Assembly (NCBI GenBank): GCA_964513285.1
Contig: CAZEML010000087.1
Location: 1 to 16,271, forward strand
Direction of reading: 5' to 3'
Origin: UBA11606 sp964513285
GTDB taxonomy: Bacteria; Actinomycetota; Acidimicrobiia; Acidimicrobiales; Aldehydirespiratoraceae
DNA: 16,271 bases
Shown here: piece by piece, positions 6,900-13,763 of the stretch
Layout of the letters: every line of letters begins with the position of its first letter
Position numbering within the stretch: position 1 is the stretch's first letter
The notes under the pieces: model-generated
Databases searched by the model: none
Told to the model about the DNA's origin: nothing
Seen by the model: the letters and a program-made list of their open reading frames with translations, nothing else
Program-made: the position numbers and the translations under genes

Positions 6900-6902
6900 A
6901 CT
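6897..6902 (+). promoter_or_regulatory. Predicted -10 box for the SLH beta-helix gene
   Basis: TACACT matches TANNNT. A start near 6909 gives a 29-base leader with GGAG at 6925-6928, nine bases before the GTG start. TTACCT (6873-6878) lies 18 bases upstream as a weak -35. TTGACC at 6859-6864 is a better -35 match but is too far away to pair with this box. Confidence 0.45.
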
Positions 6903-6937
6903 GGCGCCGCGCGGTAGGTGGAACGGAGACGACTCAG

Positions 6938-9295
6938 GTGAATTCGGGCGACCGTCGAACCCGAACCGCGGCCGTCCTGGCGACGGCGGTCATCGCGGCG
7001 CTGCTAGCCACGACCGGCTCGTTCGCCACCGCCGGCGCGGCGTCGTGCACGACCCCGTCCGCGACGATCCACGTCGACGACGCCAGCGGCTCCAACGGCA
7101 ACGCCGGTACCGCCGCGAGTCCGTATCGCACCATCCAGCACGCCGTGAACCAAGCCGACTCCGGCGACACCATCCTCGTGCGGGGCGGCGACTATCGCGA
7201 GTCGGTCGTGGTGCAGAACAAGACCGTCCACCTCGTCGCCGAACCCGGCGAGACCGTGTACCTCACCGGCAGCACGGAGATCGACTCGTGGACACCGCTC
7301 GACGGCAACCGCTGGCGATCCACCAACGCGCCCGCGTCCGGACTCGACGGCAACTTCAACGGCGTGCTCATCGACCCCGATCACCCCCTCGCCGATCATC
7401 TCGCTCAGGTCTACGTCGACGGCCTCGAACTCGAGCAGGTCGCCAGCGCGAGCGACGCCACCGGCAACCGCTTCCACGTCGACGGCAGTGGCCGGGTCAC
7501 CATCGGCACCAGCCCGGCCGGTCACTACGTCGAGGTTTCCAAGCGCAACATCGGCGTCGCCTTCTACAACGCCGACAACTCGAGCCTCACCGGCTTCGTC
7601 GTGCGCCGCTACGCCACCAACAACAGCGACCAGGGCGCGATCGTCATCGACGATGCGTCGAACGGCGTGATCCTCAGCGACCTGCGGGTCAGCGACAACA
7701 GCAATGTCGGTGCCCAGATCCTCGGGGACGACGTCGTCGTTCGCTACTCGACGTTCGAGAAGAACGGCCGGATGGGTATCAACGCCGACCGGGCCGACCG
7801 GCTCGAGATCCACAACTCGCGCTTCACCCAGAACAACGACCAACGCTTCGCGGTCGGCGCGGCGTCGGGTGGGGTGAAGATCACCGCTAGCTACGTCACC
7901 GAGATCCGCGACAACCGGTTCGACAGCAATTACTCCCACGGCCTCTGGATCGACGTCAGCAGCCTCCGGGCCGACGTGTTGGCCAACACCGTCGAGAACA
8001 ACGACCGGTACGGCATCCACATCGAGGTCAGCGCCGACGTGCTCGTCGCATCCAACACCGTCGTCGGCAACGAGCGTGGCATCCAGATCGGTGAGTCCAA
8101 CAACGTCCAGATCTGGAACAACGTCGTGCTCGACTCCGCGGAGCAGGCGATCACCGTGCTCGACGGCTACCGCGACGCCGCGAGTGGCGCCATCAACCCC
8201 GCCTTCGACCCGCCCTACCGCGACGGTCCCCAGAACCATCCCGCCGAGATCACCTGGAACATCGAGGACGTCCGCATCCACAACACCGTCATGGCCCGCG
8301 GCGACCGCACCGACGTCTCGACCCTGCTGGTGAAGGACCCGAGCGGCGAGGTCTCCGCCGACGACGTCAACATCATCACCAGCCACAACCTCTACCACCG
8401 CACCACGACCGCCCTGCCCAAGTGGGTCGTCGGCTGGGACGACGAAGCGTTCACGACCGTGGGCGGATGGCAGGCTCGTCCCGGCAGCAACGGCTCGGGC
8501 TCGCGCGAGACCACCGGCACGCTCACCGCCGTCCGCAACGACGCCGCCGATCTCCGGGTCAACCCGGGCGGCCCCGGTGACGGCACCGGCGTCGCCCTCC
8601 CCGAGTGGATCGTCAGTCGCCTCGGCGCGAGCAGCGACGACATCGGACTCGCCCGCACGACCAGCTCCGACATCGGGCCGCGCGGCTGCGGCGCCGGAGG
8701 CGGAGGGTCCGGCGCAGGCGGGGGCGGCACGTCGACGGGCCCCTCGGCTCCGCTCGGGTCGGCCACCTTCGTCGATGTCCCGGTCGGGTCGTACTACGAC
8801 CAGCCCGTCGGCTGGCTCGCCGAGACCGGCGCCACCACCGGCACCACCCCCACGACCTTCGATCCCGACGGTCTCGCGACCCGAGGCCAGTTGGCCACCT
8901 TGCTGTGGCGCCTCGCCGGGTCGCCGTCGGCCACGCCGGGGTCGGCGACCTTCAGCGACGTGGTGCCGGGGAGCTTCTACGACACCGCGGTCGGCTGGCT
9001 CGTCGCGACCGGCGCCACCACCGGCACGTCCCCGACGACGTTCTCACCGAACGACTCCGCGACGCGCGGCCAGCTCGCCACCTTGCTGTGGCGTCTCGAG
9101 GATCGGCCACTCGACCACGCCGGCTCGTCGTACTTCCTCGACGTGCCGCGAGGCGCCTACTACGACCTGGCGGTCGGCTGGCTGGCCGACACCGGCGCGA
9201 CGACCGGCACGAGCCCGTCGACCTTCTCGCCGAACGACACCGCCACCCGCGCTCAGGTCGCCACGATCCTGTGGCGACTCTCCTGGGGAACCTGA
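6938..9295 (+). CDS. Secreted right-handed beta-helix protein with three C-terminal SLH repeats
   Basis: Predicted 785 residues, starting at a GTG with GGAG nine bases upstream. A classical signal peptide (RRTR, hydrophobic core, TAGAA) ends near residue 35. Residues about 43-95 (IHVDDASGSNGNAGTAASPY...DTILVRGGDYRES) form a DUF1565-like N-cap. A parallel beta-helix follows to roughly residue 480, with repeated N/D-rich turns (SNNVQIWNNVV, NNDRYGIHIEVSADVLV). A Gly-rich linker (about 580-606) leads to three repeats at about 607-663, 668-722 and 729-785, each of the form FxDVPxGxYYDxxVGWL...TGATTGTSPTTFSPN..TRGQLATLLWRL, which are S-layer homology domains that hold proteins to a cell-wall polymer. 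The usual TRAE anchor motif reads TRGQ, TRGQ and TRAQ. A role in binding, cleaving or epimerising polysaccharide is inferred from the fold and the adjacent polysaccharide genes. Confidence 0.85.
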   Translation: MNSGDRRTRTAAVLATAVIAALLATTGSFATAGAASCTTPSATIHVDDASGSNGNAGTAASPYRTIQHAVNQADSGDTILVRGGDYRESVVVQNKTVHLVAEPGETVYLTGSTEIDSWTPLDGNRWRSTNAPASGLDGNFNGVLIDPDHPLADHLAQVYVDGLELEQVASASDATGNRFHVDGSGRVTIGTSPAGHYVEVSKRNIGVAFYNADNSSLTGFVVRRYATNNSDQGAIVIDDASNGVILSDLRVSDNSNVGAQILGDDVVVRYSTFEKNGRMGINADRADRLEIHNSRFTQNNDQRFAVGAASGGVKITASYVTEIRDNRFDSNYSHGLWIDVSSLRADVLANTVENNDRYGIHIEVSADVLVASNTVVGNERGIQIGESNNVQIWNNVVLDSAEQAITVLDGYRDAASGAINPAFDPPYRDGPQNHPAEITWNIEDVRIHNTVMARGDRTDVSTLLVKDPSGEVSADDVNIITSHNLYHRTTTALPKWVVGWDDEAFTTVGGWQARPGSNGSGSRETTGTLTAVRNDAADLRVNPGGPGDGTGVALPEWIVSRLGASSDDIGLARTTSSDIGPRGCGAGGGGSGAGGGGTSTGPSAPLGSATFVDVPVGSYYDQPVGWLAETGATTGTTPTTFDPDGLATRGQLATLLWRLAGSPSATPGSATFSDVVPGSFYDTAVGWLVATGATTGTSPTTFSPNDSATRGQLATLLWRLEDRPLDHAGSSYFLDVPRGAYYDLAVGWLADTGATTGTSPSTFSPNDTATRAQVATILWRLSWGT
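8756..9292 (+). repeat. Three tandem SLH-encoding repeats of about 180 bp
   Basis: Three consecutive units of about 180 bp encode near-identical SLH repeats; the segments for TGATTGT, FSPN and TRxQ(L/V)ATxLWRL align in each. The high identity between units 2 and 3 suggests internal duplication or gene conversion. Confidence 0.85.
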
Positions 9296-9304
9296 CGCTG
9301 ACCC

Positions 9305-9319
9305 TCGGCGATCCGCCGA
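9305..9319. terminator. Small hairpin between convergent SLH and lipoprotein genes
   Basis: TCGGCG (9305-9310), loop ATC and CGCCGA (9314-9319) form a 6-bp GC-rich stem that fills most of the 24-bp gap between the two stops and touches the lipoprotein stop codon at 9320. No T-run is present, so termination is plausible rather than certain. Confidence 0.45.
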
Positions 9320-9967
9320 TCAGATCTGGTGGCCTCGATCGACACAGATGACGAGGGCCTCGTCGATCACCGCTTCGATCTCGGCTTCGGTCTGCGCGGC
9401 GCGCATCTCGGGAACGAGCTCGGCGAGTTCGACGACCGCTGACGGCTCAGCCCGGTCGGCGGCCGCCGCGGTGTACTGGAGTGCGTCGTCGAGCAGCGAC
9501 TGACGCAAGGCATCACGAGCGAACTCGGCGTTGGCGCAGGTCAGCGTGGCCGTCTCGTCGAGATCGATCCGGACGCCGGCCTCGTTCTGGCCCCGTTCCT
9601 CTTCGGGCGGCAGACCGGTCTCGGCGGGAAGGGTCGTGGTCGTCGCCGTCGACGCGGTGGTGGTCGGAGCCGCCGAGGTCGTCGTCGTGGCCTCGGGCTC
9701 GTCGGCGGGTTCCTCGTCGTCGGGGCCGGGTGCGGCGTCGTCTTCGATGGTGGCGGTGGGTTCGTCCGCGTCGACGTCGCCGCCAGCTCCGTCGTCGGTC
9801 GCGGTCGTGTCGTCGTCGCCGTCGGTCTCGTCGGCGGGTTCGACGACGTCGGCGCCGGCATCCTCGGTCGGGTCGTCGTCGCCGCCGCATGCGCCGGCGA
9901 GCAGCGCCAGCGCCGCGAGGGCGGCGAGCCAGCGGGCGACCCGTCGATCGGTCGAGATCTCAGACAT
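9320..9967 (-). CDS. Putative lipoprotein with acidic and Thr-rich stalk, unknown function
   Basis: Predicted 215 residues. The N-terminus RRVARWLAALAALALLAGAC is a lipoprotein-like signal with Cys27 as the likely acylated residue (-3 is Ala, as in the beta-helix lipoprotein). Residues about 28-95 are dominated by Asp, Glu, Gly and Ala, then a Thr/Ala run, and the last ~95 residues form an alpha-helical domain with only two cysteines, Cys144 (TLTCANAEF) and Cys208 (VICVDRG), well placed for one disulfide outside the membrane. I do not recognise the C-terminal domain. The ATG at 9967 is preferred over the longer frame from 10177 because GAGGTG lies nine bases upstream and the signal peptide starts there. 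It may be transcribed alone or after the sugar transferase, which ends 112 bp upstream on the same strand. Confidence 0.75.
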   Translation of the reverse strand: MSEISTDRRVARWLAALAALALLAGACGGDDDPTEDAGADVVEPADETDGDDDTTATDDGAGGDVDADEPTATIEDDAAPGPDDEEPADEPEATTTTSAAPTTTASTATTTTLPAETGLPPEEERGQNEAGVRIDLDETATLTCANAEFARDALRQSLLDDALQYTAAAADRAEPSAVVELAELVPEMRAAQTEAEIEAVIDEALVICVDRGHQI

Positions 9968-9978
9968 GCGCACAATCA

Positions 9979-10074
9979 CCTCGGTCGGGGGATGGGAACC
10001 AAGCGTAGGAGTGTCCCGGAGGACCCATCGGTCGGCTCGGGGGCGACGTGAGGACGGTGCCGCCTCGGTCGGGG
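9979..10074. repeat. 12-bp direct repeat CCTCGGTCGGGG in the lipoprotein upstream gap
   Basis: CCTCGGTCGGGG occurs at 9979-9990 and 10063-10074, near the two ends of the 112-bp gap between the lipoprotein start and the sugar transferase stop. The left copy overlaps the lipoprotein ribosome site on the opposite strand. It may be two regulator sites or a chance GC-rich repeat. Confidence 0.35.
10002..10007 (-). promoter_or_regulatory. Predicted -10 box for the lipoprotein gene
   Basis: On the minus strand TACGCT matches TANNNT. A start near 9995 gives a 28-base leader with the GAGGTG ribosome site. No convincing -35 element is seen. The same hexamer is the predicted -10 box of the sugar transferase gene. 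Confidence 0.4.
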
Positions 10075-10079
10075 TCGGT

Positions 10080-10823
10080 TCAGCGGCCGGTGGGACGCAC
10101 GAACAGCAGGAGGGTGCGAGCGATGATTCGCAGGTCGAGCCCGAACGACACCCGCTGGACATAGTCGACATCGACATCGATGTGTTCGTGCAGGAGCTCG
10201 TGGCGGTACTCAGAGACCTGCCACAGACCGGTGATGCCCGGCACCACGACGTGGCGGGGATGGTCGCGGAAGCCGTACTTCTCAGCGACCTCGGTCAGCT
10301 CGGGACGGGGCCCGACGAGGGTCATGTCGCCGCGCACGACGTTCCACAGCTGGGGGAGCTCGTCGAGGCTCGTCTTGCGGAGGAGCCGACCGAGGGCGTT
10401 GTGGCGAGGATCGACGTCGGATTTGTGCGTCACGCGGCGGTCGCTGCCACCGGTCGACCGATCGGCGGAGCGGCGGTCCCGGGTGCGCCGATCGGCGGCC
10501 ATCGTGCGGAACTTCAAGATCTCGAACGTCTCACCGTCGCGGCCGACGCGGGCCTGGCGATAGATCACGCCCTTGCCGAGCTTGACGCGCAGCAGGACGG
10601 CGATGAGGCCGAACAGCGGAAGCAAGGCGACGAGCAGCACGGCGGCGAGCCCTCGAGAGACGGCGTACTTCACCGCGAGGTACCGGGTCGGCAGCGCGAA
10701 GTCTTCGGCCCGCTGCGTGGTCGGCTCGACCACGGTGAGTCGAGGGGTTGCCGTCGGTTGTGGTTTGACCTGTGTGCGACGAACGGGGTTCACCCGTTCA
10801 GTCACGTGCCCGTTGGTTGTCAT
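10080..10823 (-). CDS. Initiating sugar phosphate transferase (PglC/WbaP C-terminal type)
   Basis: Predicted 247-residue monotopic membrane enzyme that transfers a sugar phosphate from a nucleotide sugar to undecaprenyl phosphate, the first step of exopolysaccharide or O-unit assembly on the cytoplasmic face. It has one hydrophobic helix (about 59-80), IYRQARVG (87-94), KFRTM (104-108), the catalytic DE pair within LDELPQLWNVVRGDM (153-167), LVGPRP (169-174) and PGITGLWQV (195-203). The large N-terminal domain with four helices of full-length WbaP/WcaJ proteins is absent, giving the short PglC-like form with a ~58-residue basic, polar N-terminal tail. An Arg-rich segment (about 110-131, DRRTRDRRSADRSTGGSDRR) sits between KFRTM and the catalytic motif. 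The second of two adjacent ATGs is chosen because AAGGG then has six-base spacing. It is divergent from the Wzz-kinase operon. Confidence 0.9.
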   Translation of the reverse strand: MTTNGHVTERVNPVRRTQVKPQPTATPRLTVVEPTTQRAEDFALPTRYLAVKYAVSRGLAAVLLVALLPLFGLIAVLLRVKLGKGVIYRQARVGRDGETFEILKFRTMAADRRTRDRRSADRSTGGSDRRVTHKSDVDPRHNALGRLLRKTSLDELPQLWNVVRGDMTLVGPRPELTEVAEKYGFRDHPRHVVVPGITGLWQVSEYRHELLHEHIDVDVDYVQRVSFGLDLRIIARTLLLFVRPTGR

Positions 10824-10861
10824 CATTCGCCCTTGTTTGCTGCCCAGTGGCCACACCACCG

Positions 10862-10867
10862 AGCGTA
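10862..10867 (-). promoter_or_regulatory. Predicted -10 box for the sugar transferase gene
   Basis: On the minus strand ATACGCT contains TACGCT (TANNNT). A start near 10855 gives a 32-base leader with AAGGG. The -35 position, about 10885-10890, overlaps the left arm of the inverted repeat, so a protein bound there would interfere with this promoter. Confidence 0.45.
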
Positions 10868-10888
10868 TGCATCGCCCTTTTCGTGATC

Positions 10889-10929
10889 ATGAGCCGAACT
10901 ACCCGTTCTGGGTCCTTCATTCGGCTCAT
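10889..10929. promoter_or_regulatory. Perfect 10-bp inverted repeat, candidate operator
   Basis: ATGAGCCGAA (10889-10898) and TTCGGCTCAT (10920-10929) are exact reverse complements separated by 21 bases, with 31 bp between arm centres, about three helical turns. Spacing on one helix face and position over the sugar transferase -35 region favour paired half-sites for a regulator over a terminator; there is no T-run. The half-site recurs at 6850-6858 in the beta-helix promoter region. Confidence 0.5.
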
Positions 10930-10996
10930 ACCCACATGGTCTTGACCGTTTGCCCTCCGGCCTGACCACAACCCATACACCGTCTGCGGCGAAACC

Positions 10997-11025
10997 TACC
11001 ACGGAGAGTAGGGCAGCGCGTGGTA
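10997..11025. promoter_or_regulatory. 7-bp inverted repeat upstream of the Wzz-kinase gene
   Basis: TACCACG (10997-11003) and CGTGGTA (11019-11025) are exact reverse complements separated by 15 bases, with 22 bp between centres (two helical turns). It could be a second operator or, if transcription starts upstream, a leader hairpin. The evidence is the symmetry alone. Confidence 0.35.
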
Positions 11026-11100
11026 TTGAACCCGGTCCGGCACACTGAGCGTGACCGAGCCGACCACCGCTCAAGACCGCTCCCCCATGGCCGATGGCCC

Positions 11101-11106
11101 TACGTT
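11101..11106 (+). promoter_or_regulatory. Candidate -10 box for the Wzz-kinase operon
   Basis: TACGTT matches TANNNT. A start near 11113 would leave an 11-base leader that begins with the GAGAGG ribosome site. There is no -35 match, and an upstream start that includes the 10997-11025 inverted repeat in the leader is equally possible. Confidence 0.3.
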
Positions 11107-11123
11107 GCGACCGAGAGGCCGAG

Positions 11124-12593
11124 ATGTACCAGTCACCACTCCAACTCAACGACTCCTCGACCCTGCTGCGGGCCGCCTGGCGGTTCCGGCTCGGCGTCGC
11201 GGCCGCGATCGTCCTCGGGCTCGTGCTCGGGCTCGCGGCCGGCATGCTCCGGTCGTCGGACACGACGGCGAGCACGACCCTCGTGCTGCGTGACGCCAAC
11301 GCGGTCGACCGCACCCTCCCGAACGAGAACGAGACCGGCGCCTACACCCGGTTCGTGCAGGCCCAGGCGATCCTCGCCACCAGCCCCGAAGCGGTCGACC
11401 GGATCAGCGAGCGCACCGGCCTCCCGGTCGATGAGGTCGAGGCCCGGATCTCGGCCCGCCACGTCGCCTCCGCCGATGGTCTCCGCATGGCCACGATCGG
11501 ATCCTCCGAAGCCGATGCGACCGAACTCCTCGACGCGATGGTGGCCACGTTCAGCGAACTCCGCCAAGCGGACATCGCCGCCCAGCAGGCGACGATCACC
11601 TCCGCGCTCGACGAACTCCCCGACGGTGACTCTGCGATCGCCCAGGGCCAGACCGACGCCGAGATCGAACAGCGCCTCTATGGCGACGGTGTCGCCTTCT
11701 CCGACACCGTCGAGGTCACCGCCCCCAGCACGATCCTGCAGGTCGGCCTGCCCGCGATCGCCCTGGCCTTGCTCGCCGGCGCCGCGGCCTTCGTGCTCGC
11801 CGGCGTCGCCGACGACCGCAACCCGATCCTGTGGGGCCTCCAGGACCTCAAGACCCGCTACTCGACCCCGATCCGAGGGCTCGTCACCCCGGTCACCGGC
11901 GAACAGGCCGTCGCGTACGAACAGTTCGCCGCCGAACTCGAACGCGACCTCGTCCAGGGTGGCGACGCGCCGACCGTGCTGCTCGTCGGGGCGGGTACCT
12001 CGGCGGTACAGAAGTCCGACGTGGTCGCCGGCCTGTGTCGAGCACTGGCCGACATCGGGCTCGACGTCGCCATCCTCGGCGACGACCAGAGCCCCGACCT
12101 GCGCTCGAGCACCGACACCGTCTTGTACCGCACCGGCGACGACGGCTCGACGGTGACCGAGATCGGCTTCCGTGGTTCGCTGCTCGACTTCGTGCAGACG
12201 CCGGACTTCGACCAGACCCTCGTCGAGGTTCGTCGCAAGGCCGACATCGTCATCATCGACAGCCCGCCGCTGCGGGTCGACGCGACGGCGGCCCGAGTCG
12301 CCGGCAAGGTCACCGACATCGTGATCGTCGTCCCCGACAACGCGCCGATCGCCGACGTCACCAACACCAACGACGTGATGAGCCGATCGTCGGCCACCCT
12401 GCAGGGCCTGCTCGTCCTGACCGGCAGCCGCACGGCCTCGCCGTTCGCCGCCCGCGTCGCCGAGGACGACTGGCTCCGCATCGAGCCGACCGTCACCGGC
12501 AGCGACGACGTGCTCGACGACGACTACGACGACTACGACGACGAGGTCGCCGTGCTCTGGAACCGCCGCCGCAGCGACGACGAGGTCGGCTGA
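11124..12593 (+). CDS. Wzz chain-length determinant fused to a BY-kinase-like domain with degenerate P-loop
   Basis: Predicted 489-residue inner-membrane protein. Transmembrane helices at about 22-42 and 203-225 bracket an extracytoplasmic Wzz-type domain that would control polysaccharide chain length. The cytoplasmic C-terminal half has the fold order of bacterial tyrosine kinases: P-loop position VGAGTSAVQKSDV (G289-S298), Walker A' position VAILGDDQSPDL (315-326) and Walker B IVIIDSPPL (375-383). The P-loop keeps the final Lys-Ser but lacks the GxxGxGK glycines, so ATP binding is doubtful. The tail is acidic with two tyrosines (DDDYDDYDDE), a reduced version of the usual Tyr cluster. I chose ATG 11124 over 11094 because GAGAGG lies five bases upstream and the Wzz region begins there. 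It heads an operon: the next gene overlaps by one base. Confidence 0.82.
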   Translation: MYQSPLQLNDSSTLLRAAWRFRLGVAAAIVLGLVLGLAAGMLRSSDTTASTTLVLRDANAVDRTLPNENETGAYTRFVQAQAILATSPEAVDRISERTGLPVDEVEARISARHVASADGLRMATIGSSEADATELLDAMVATFSELRQADIAAQQATITSALDELPDGDSAIAQGQTDAEIEQRLYGDGVAFSDTVEVTAPSTILQVGLPAIALALLAGAAAFVLAGVADDRNPILWGLQDLKTRYSTPIRGLVTPVTGEQAVAYEQFAAELERDLVQGGDAPTVLLVGAGTSAVQKSDVVAGLCRALADIGLDVAILGDDQSPDLRSSTDTVLYRTGDDGSTVTEIGFRGSLLDFVQTPDFDQTLVEVRRKADIVIIDSPPLRVDATAARVAGKVTDIVIVVPDNAPIADVTNTNDVMSRSSATLQGLLVLTGSRTASPFAARVAEDDWLRIEPTVTGSDDVLDDDYDDYDDEVAVLWNRRRSDDEVG

Positions 12594-13762
12594 TGGGCCT
12601 CTCGATCGGTGTCTACGGCGCTCGCGGGGTCCCGTCGACCTACTCCGGCTACGAGACCTTCCTCACCACCTTGCTCCCCGAACTCGTCGAGCGGGGCCAC
12701 GACGTCACCATGTACTGCCGCACCGGCGAAGGCATGGAGTCCACCCCGTGGAAGGGCGTCCAACGCAAGGTGCTCCCCGCCCTTCCCGGCAAGAGCTTCA
12801 ACACCTTGAGCCACGGACTCGTCGCCGCCGTCGCGGCGCGGGTCAAGCGTCACGACGTGATCCTCGCGGTCAACGTCGCCAACGCCGCCTACACCGTCGT
12901 GGGTCGGGTCACCGGCCAACCGACCGTGCTCAACACCGACGGCCAGGAGTGGGACCGGGGCAAGTGGGGCAACACCGCCAAGAAGGTGTTCCTCGGCTCG
13001 GCCAAGATCGCCGGCCGCTGCGCGTCCGGTCTGATCGCGGACTGCAAGGCGATGGGCGACATCTACCGCGACGACTTCGACGCCGACTCGACGGTCATCC
13101 CGTACTGCGCGCCCGACCTCGACTGGGCCGCCGACCCCGGCAACGTCACCCGCCATGACCTCACGCCCGGCGAATACCTGATCATCGCCGGCCGGCTCAA
13201 CCCGGAGAACAACATCCACCGAGTCGCCGAAGCGATCGCGGAGAGCGACCTCCAGCTGCCGCTCGCCGTGCTCGGTGCGGCCAACTACGAGTCGCCGGTC
13301 GTCAGCCGCCTGCAAGAACTCGCCGAGGCCGACGATCGGATCCGGCTGATGGGGCACGTCGGCTCCCGGACCGAGTTCCTCGATCTGTTGCACCACGCCA
13401 AGGCCTACCTTCACGGCCACTCCGTCGGCGGCATCAACCCGTCGATCGTGGAAGCGATGTCGGTCGGGTCGCGGGTGGTCGCCTTCGACACGACCTTCAA
13501 CCGTGAAGCCCTCGGCGAGTCCGCCGCGACGTTCACGTTCGAGCACGACGGTCTCCGCAAGGCGATCCAGACCGTGCTCGACTCCAGCCCGGCCGAGGAC
13601 GCAGCCGCTCGGGCCGGCGCCGCCGCCCGGATCACCGAGGAGTACGGGCTCGACGCGGTCGTCGGCGCCTACGAACAGCTTCTGATCGAAGCCGCCGAAC
13701 ACGGTCGTCGCACCGGCCTCGTCGTCCCGACGCGGTGGAGCGCCCACGACGTCCCCGTCTGA
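12593..13762 (+). CDS. DUF1972-type glycosyltransferase (GT4, rhamnosyltransferase-like)
   Basis: Predicted 389-residue cytoplasmic, GT-B-fold glycosyltransferase. The N-terminus IGVYGARGVPSTYSGYETFL with LVERGHDVTMYCR is the DUF1972 signature found in rhamnosyl- and related transferases of polysaccharide loci. The C-terminal half has EYLIIAGRLNPENNI and GGINPSIVEAMSVGSRVVAF, the GT4 donor-binding region with its conserved Glu. The donor and acceptor are not determinable from sequence. The ATG at 12593 shares its A with the TGA stop of the preceding gene (TGATG), so translation is probably coupled. The same frame extends far upstream within the Wzz gene, but homology starts exactly here. Confidence 0.9.
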   Translation: MGLSIGVYGARGVPSTYSGYETFLTTLLPELVERGHDVTMYCRTGEGMESTPWKGVQRKVLPALPGKSFNTLSHGLVAAVAARVKRHDVILAVNVANAAYTVVGRVTGQPTVLNTDGQEWDRGKWGNTAKKVFLGSAKIAGRCASGLIADCKAMGDIYRDDFDADSTVIPYCAPDLDWAADPGNVTRHDLTPGEYLIIAGRLNPENNIHRVAEAIAESDLQLPLAVLGAANYESPVVSRLQELAEADDRIRLMGHVGSRTEFLDLLHHAKAYLHGHSVGGINPSIVEAMSVGSRVVAFDTTFNREALGESAATFTFEHDGLRKAIQTVLDSSPAEDAAARAGAAARITEEYGLDAVVGAYEQLLIEAAEHGRRTGLVVPTRWSAHDVPV

Positions 13763-13763
13763 C

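Larger units (their letters stand above)
10824..11123. other. 300-bp divergent intergenic region of the polysaccharide locus
   Basis: This is the longest gene-free stretch in the window and separates the sugar transferase from the Wzz-kinase operon. It is visibly more AT-rich than the genes. It contains a predicted -10 box for each direction, a perfect 10-bp inverted repeat (10889-10929) and a 7-bp inverted repeat (10997-11025). I see no credible small protein; short frames crossing it lack ribosome sites and homology. No known riboswitch pattern is recognisable. Confidence 0.6.

Noticed and set aside
7004..8398. 464-codon antisense frame opposite the SLH beta-helix gene
   Set aside because: The shadow mirrors codon bias of the sense gene; its repetitive VVDVD pattern reflects GAC/GTC complements.
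10889..10929. Inverted repeat considered as an intrinsic terminator
   Set aside because: It lies upstream of both divergent genes, has a 21-base loop and no T-run, so an operator fits better.
10798..10980. Small minus-strand frame of 60 codons in the polysaccharide divergent region
   Set aside because: No ribosome site or recognisable motif, and it overlaps the sugar transferase leader and start.
10990..11120. Possible riboswitch in the leader of the Wzz-kinase operon
   Set aside because: No cyclic-di-GMP, cyclic-di-AMP or cobalamin consensus could be recognised; only one 7-bp inverted repeat is present.
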